Part shown: one piece after another, positions 59,156 through 64,000 of the stretch
How the letters are laid out: each line of letters begins with the position of its first letter
Position numbering within the stretch: the first letter of the stretch is position 1
From: Brachypodius melanocephalos
Taxonomy: Eukaryota; Chordata; Aves; Passeriformes; Pycnonotidae
Direction: 5' to 3'
DNA: 64,000 nt
Assembly (NCBI GenBank): GCA_013398615.1
Contig: VZSR01000680.1
Span: forward strand, 2,402,351-2,466,350
Position numbers and translations under genes: made by a program
The notes under the pieces: model-generated
Seen by the model: only the letters and a program-made list of their open reading frames with translations
Told to the model about the DNA's origin: nothing
The model's database searches: none

Positions 59156-62100
59156 GTCATTTGCAGCTGGCCTTTCTCTGGGAGCTAGTCTTGGTTATTC
59201 CTGTGTTCCTCTCCTTGCTTTTGTTTCTTATGTCGCTTCAGCAGCAGATTCAGCTGATAATTATATGAAAATCACAATCAGGCTTCTTCCATGTGACGTG
59301 GAAGCTTGAGGAATAACCTCTCTTCATCTATTGTCCTTTTCTGTGTTGACTGTGTTTTCATATTCAGGAAGGAGTTGTGAGGCCTGAAAAGCCCTGTAAG
59401 TGGATTTCAGTTGCACAACCTCCAGAGCCCATTGTTTTTTGTCTCTTGGTATCCTTAATACATTAAGCTGCCAGTTTAAAAGGGGAGATTAGAGTTAAGT
59501 TGGCCTGGCTGTTGTTGCTTGCATTGCCCAATGGCACACAGCCCCCCAGCTCCAAGGCTCAGGGATCCACTGGTGGCCACTGGGCCATGGCAGAGGAGGG
59601 GAGAGGCTGTTCCTGCAGGTGGGATCCCTGATGTCAAGACATAGCTCCTCACAGGTAACACAGGTGCTCAACTCACAGTGTTTGGCTGAAATGAGCTGCC
59701 AGCTAGTGTGGATTTTGGCCAACAGGAACTGGAGAGATCATGACTGTGAACCACTGCACCCCTAAGCATGTACCCATAGTCCTGCTCTCTCAGTCCTGGC
59801 ATTTTCAGCCTAACTCTTCTTTCAATGCCCTATGAATTAAATTTACTATGTAGAACCCTGCTTTTAAACTCTTATCCTGGTACAGTTCTGTGTTTAATCA
59901 GATGATTCTTTAATGTGTTTTCTCCCTTCCATGACCAAGGCAGGAGGGGGCCAGTTCAATTTCAAACAGTCCAGTTCAGGCAAAACAGAACTGCCAAAGC
60001 ATGCTGCCACAGTTTATTTCTGTTTATTTCTGTTTAGACATGAATCATGTCTGAAGGTAATATATCTATAGGGGTGGTATCTTTAGCACCATATATAAAG
60101 GAAAGGCTCTGCCCATCCATGTCCAGGACTGACCCCACATGACTGGAAGCAGAGTGGGAAGCAGCTGTACTATTACATTTACCACTGAATACCTACAGTC
60201 ATGTCCAAGGTCAGTGCTCTGTCACCTTCTGCTGAGGTGAGCAATAAGGGATGCAGCTTACTCCTTTTCCTCCTTTCTTCTCCAAAAGCCACCTGTTTTT
60301 CCATTCTTTAGAAAGTGTTGTAATAAAACAGAAGTAACTCTTTTCAATTATTAATATGGTCAGATTATATAATTTCCTCTCCCCTTTTCTGAAAGGGTAT
60401 TAGGAAGAAGAGCACTCAACCTGCTCAAGGACTTTTAAAAGCATTTCTGTTATCTTCCTTTTTGTGTGGTTTTCTTAAGACATTACAGATAATCATTGGA
60501 ATTATTCCCAGTTGGATCAGAACTAATGGCACTCATCAAGGCACTCTGGTAAAAGAGTTGAGCAGGGTGATACAGGCTACAAAATGATTGAAGTAAATTA
60601 ACTGAGTGAAACTCCAGAGGATATTTGGAGATATTGAAGTTTATGAGCACTGTACAGAACAGCTGCTAAGTCGTGGCTTTTATTGGCACAGCAACTGTAA
60701 GGAAATACACTTCAGCTAGCATGGGTTGTCTCAGGAAAAGCCTAAAATCTGATCTGTCTCTCAAGTCTCCTTAGGTACAAAAGCTAGCTAAAATCCCTTT
60801 GCCAAATCCAAGGTCAGAGAAGTCTTAATTTTGCCACACGTTAGCCTAATACAATTCTGAATTACCACAATATTAAAAGCAACCTGTCACTAAAACCTTT
60901 CCAATTGGTACAGCTTCTTTGCCAAAAAGGCCCAAGAAAGTATGATTTTCTGCAGCTTCAATTCCTATGTTTTAACATTTAACTCAGCTCAGGGGTGAAT
61001 TGATATACTTGGGTCAAGCACAAGCAGGAACCACAACCAATACAGAGATATTATCCTAACTTTGCCTCTCTCTTTTGCCTTGGATAAGTTTTTACTTCTC
61101 TGGACTTTTAATTTTGCCTGCATGAAGAGGAATACATATTTACTTACTTTGTGGTGTGGGTGTTTAAAGCACTAATTATCATTTCTGCAGATCTCCTTCA
61201 GTGTTACCTAAGCAGTATTGCTAAATTCATTTTGAAACCATAGTCATATGTGTGATTCACTATCTGGCCTGGCCAGTTTGGTAAGAAATTTATTCTCAAT
61301 TATTTACAATCAATGTTTTACTTTGAGCGATACCATCAGGGAAATCTTGAAAACTCAGATAACGAGCAGTAAATGAGTGACAAATTTCCACAATAGGCAA
61401 AATAAGCAGGACTTTCAAAAAGATTAGACGCTTCCATCAGCTTACTGCAAGTATCTTCTATTCCTTGCCAAGGCCCAGGTTAACTGAAACGAACACATCT
61501 TTTCAAAGAAAAAGCCCCACCTTCATTCAGAAAGCACAGAGTGTGCAAAGACCCTGAGAGGCTGAAATGCTCTGTTTCTGACAGCTCAAACTGCCACACT
61601 TGGAAAGATCTGCTGAATCCTTCCTAAACTCAAAACACTTCATTTGGGAATGAAAATAGTTAAATGTGCTCAAGTTTGTCCCAATTGTGTCTGTGTTGCC
61701 AATCCTCTGCTGTTTAAAAGGAAAGATAAAGCTGGCATGTCAGAGCAGGAATCAAGCCCCTAAGCCCAAACTCTCTGAGTAGCTGCACTTGGCTCCTGCT
61801 TGGGCTGTGTGTGGGAGGGAGTCAGCCCCTGCCACAGCAGGGACAGCAGGGAGGATCCTGCTCATGTGAGCTTTGCCTCCACACAACTGTCCTGAGCAAC
61901 TTGGCTCTGGAAACTTGAGCCCAGCCACCACAGCCACAACCAGGGAGTGCTGGCACTTCACCTAGTCTGAGCCTACAACTCCCTCTTGTAGCTTTAGAAT
62001 AGAAAAAAAAAAAACAAACCCTCTGAGCTGCAATCACTTTTGGTGATTTTCAGTCGTTTAAATGTCAGAGGAGACTTCAGAGACAGGATATTGAGAAATA

Positions 62101-64000
62101 CTCCCAGTGCAGGTAGCTGGGTGTGCAAGCTCCCATGCCAACTGCACACTGTGCCACGGAGGGCAGGAAACAACTGGAGGCTCCAGTACAAGCTGGGAAT
62201 GGGCACGGATCCTTTTCCTAACAAAGGGCTCAGGGCTCTGAATCACAGTCTGGGAGAGGACTGGTCACCCTGAGACTCTGCAGGAGCCAGTGAACAGCAG
62301 AAAGACCCCCAAATTCCCCATGGGAATGAGTGCACAGACTGTCGGGGTATAAAAGCCATGGCGTTCCTTCATTTGGGGCCCCTCTTGGAGGAAGCAGCCT
62401 GAGCTGTCCTTGCTGCTGCACCACTCAGTTATTAAACCTTTTTTCCATGGAATTGGATGCCTGACAAACCTGGGTAAGAAATTTCTTTAACGAGGAAATA
62501 AACCCAATCAGGAGAAAGGTGTTATTGCATGCTCCTCTTAGCTCATCCTTGGTGCTGACTGCCCACAAGTCAGAATAGCAACTAAACTGGGCCAAGTGTG
62601 CCAATATCCTTCTGGCTGAGTCTGCCCAACTCCTAAAATCTGAGACTCACAGCAAACCAAGGGGCCAGTTCTGCACTGAGAAGAAGGAATTAAGTCATTT
62701 TATCCCACCTTTCTGGACTGTACTCAGATTTCACAGTTTAAGGTTGCCTTCCAGCTGCTACTTAAATTCATTCTTCTACAGAAAGCAAGCATGGCATGGT
62801 ACAGCACTCTTCCCTACTCACTTTAAACATTAACTTTTGCAAATAGGATGGCAGCCTCTCAATGTCATCTTACTAAGTTTTTCTCAATGCTCTACCTTAA
62901 TTACCTTCTATTTTTTTATCACAGACACTCCTTATCATGGCCAACTTCAGTACCTTGTCAAGTCACCGTTTCAACTGCACAGCTTTTCATCAGTTCTCTT
63001 CCAAAGCTGCATGCATGTGAGTATAAAATACAAAGGTTTTACTGCTCTTGGTTTTGTCACTGCTGTAAAGCTGAGGTCTCCAACTCCTGAAAGCAAGAGC
63101 TACTACTAAAGAACCCTGCAGTTACCTCCAGGGTGCACAAAGTTTATGTCACAGACTGTTCTGCTTCCTCCAGGCTGTTGAAGGAGTGCATTTATTAACA
63201 ATTTGGCAACCTGCTTGGGAAAAACTAAAACTTTCTTCTATCTGAGTGCTCCAGGCAAAATAATACAGAAGCCAGTTGAGTGTCTGTCTGCACAGGGCAC
63301 CCAGCAAGAGCACCTGGATTACTCCTGGGCTTAAATCAAACCTGGATTATGGTAAATAACACAGATAAAAGGCATTCTGTCAATTCCTACTGCCTTCTCC
63401 TTGTCTCTGTACACACACAAGTGCGTGCAGTAATGTGTCCAGCATGGTGTTCCTCTCTCCTTTTCTGTCCACTCAAACAGAAAATTATATGGCCAGAGCC
63501 TTCCACTCTTAAGAAAGATCAGGCATCTTAAACCATGGCAGATCACCCTGTCAACAAGTCCCTGGGGTACAAAGACAGGATTTTGTTTGCAAAGCTCCCC
63601 TTGCAGGATTCCCAGCCCTCGTCAGTGCAGAGCCACTGGACAAGGCCTCCTGTCCAGCACATTATTCAGGACATGTGAGCATGCCAAGAAAGATGGGGTG
63701 TGAGGCTGTTCCTTAAAAGCATCCAGAGAAGTGTGATGCTTCAGCATTATCCTTTTGCTTTTAGCACCTGAGCAATCCAAATAAAGCTGGGATGTTAACA
63801 CTGAACTTGGATAACCTAAATCAAGATTCACGTTCAGACTCTTCAGGAATGGACCTGATCAAAGGTGAGCCATTGCTCTGCTGAGTGGAATGGGGAAAAC
63901 CTGTAGCACTGTGGGCTTTGGAATGATAAAAGGACAGCTGCCCAAGGACAACTAAATTGGCTTGCAGAGAGATCCAAGAGCTGCTAACAGTAGCACAAGG

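Larger units (their letters stand above)
57882..64000. other. Non-coding DNA right of the CDPF1 exon
   Basis: By synteny this should include CDPF1 introns and its 5' exons on the - strand. I looked for the cysteine-rich/DPF-motif exon and did not find it. Apart from an old direct-repeat pair at 58.2 and 59.0 kb, nothing is recognisable. The open frames are short and lack family features. No CpG island marking a CDPF1 promoter is visible before the window ends. Confidence 0.45.

Noticed and set aside
1..64000. Avian CR1 elements and endogenous retroviral LTRs
   Set aside because: I saw no CR1 3' terminal repeat (ATTCTATG-type), no LTR pair and no reverse-transcriptase or gag motifs in the open frames. 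Diverged fragments could still be present and would need a repeat-library search.

Overview
The window looks like vertebrate, and most probably avian, nuclear DNA. It holds single-copy sequence at about 40% GC with compact introns, few interspersed repeats, scattered microsatellites and one CpG island. The one gene that can be read completely is PPARA, encoding peroxisome proliferator-activated receptor alpha. Its residues look sauropsid/avian from memory; no database search was run. The sequence contains one 100-N assembly gap inside the CpG island.

Layout. About 1-21.4 kb is upstream flank with no gene I can recognise. It holds a short interstitial telomeric repeat, microsatellites, one unidentified open frame followed by a poly(A) signal at 11.3-11.58 kb, and candidate HNF1/HNF4 and AP-1/MARE-type sites. 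The CpG island at about 21.4-22.35 kb carries CCAAT, ETS and GC-box motifs and ends in a splice donor at 22347, so it is the likely PPARA promoter with a non-coding first exon. A 15.8 kb 5' intron follows. It contains a second GC-rich patch at 27.7-27.9 kb, a pair of close CACGTG E-boxes at 34.4 kb and two adjacent perfect hairpins at 32.2 kb.

The PPARA coding region is six exons: 38193-38400, 40235-40395, 41367-41505, 44075-44277, 46797-47244 and 47421-47668. All have GT/AG junctions and compatible phases and join to 1,407 nt (468 codons plus stop), the same length as mammalian PPAR-alpha. They supply the A/B domain, a two-zinc-finger DNA-binding domain with the short three-residue PPAR D-box, a hinge, and a ligand-binding domain ending in the AF-2 helix. 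The ligand-contact residues Ser280, Tyr314, His440 and Tyr464 are present.

From 47.67 to about 57.3 kb the sequence is gene-less on the + strand and is probably the long PPARA 3' UTR plus intergenic DNA. It has an AU-rich element, several AATAAA signals and a 173/179-bp near-identical direct duplication with copies 5.2 kb apart. At 57761-57881 on the - strand is the last coding exon of CDPF1, the convergent neighbour of PPARA in mammals. It is interrupted by an apparent one-base frameshift. No other CDPF1 exon was found before the window ends. The remaining 6 kb has only an old direct-repeat pair and no recognisable gene.

No undescribed multi-gene system is visible. The points most worth checking are the CDPF1 frameshift, the 3' duplication, the competing splice donor after PPARA coding exon 3, and the candidate clock and liver regulatory sites.
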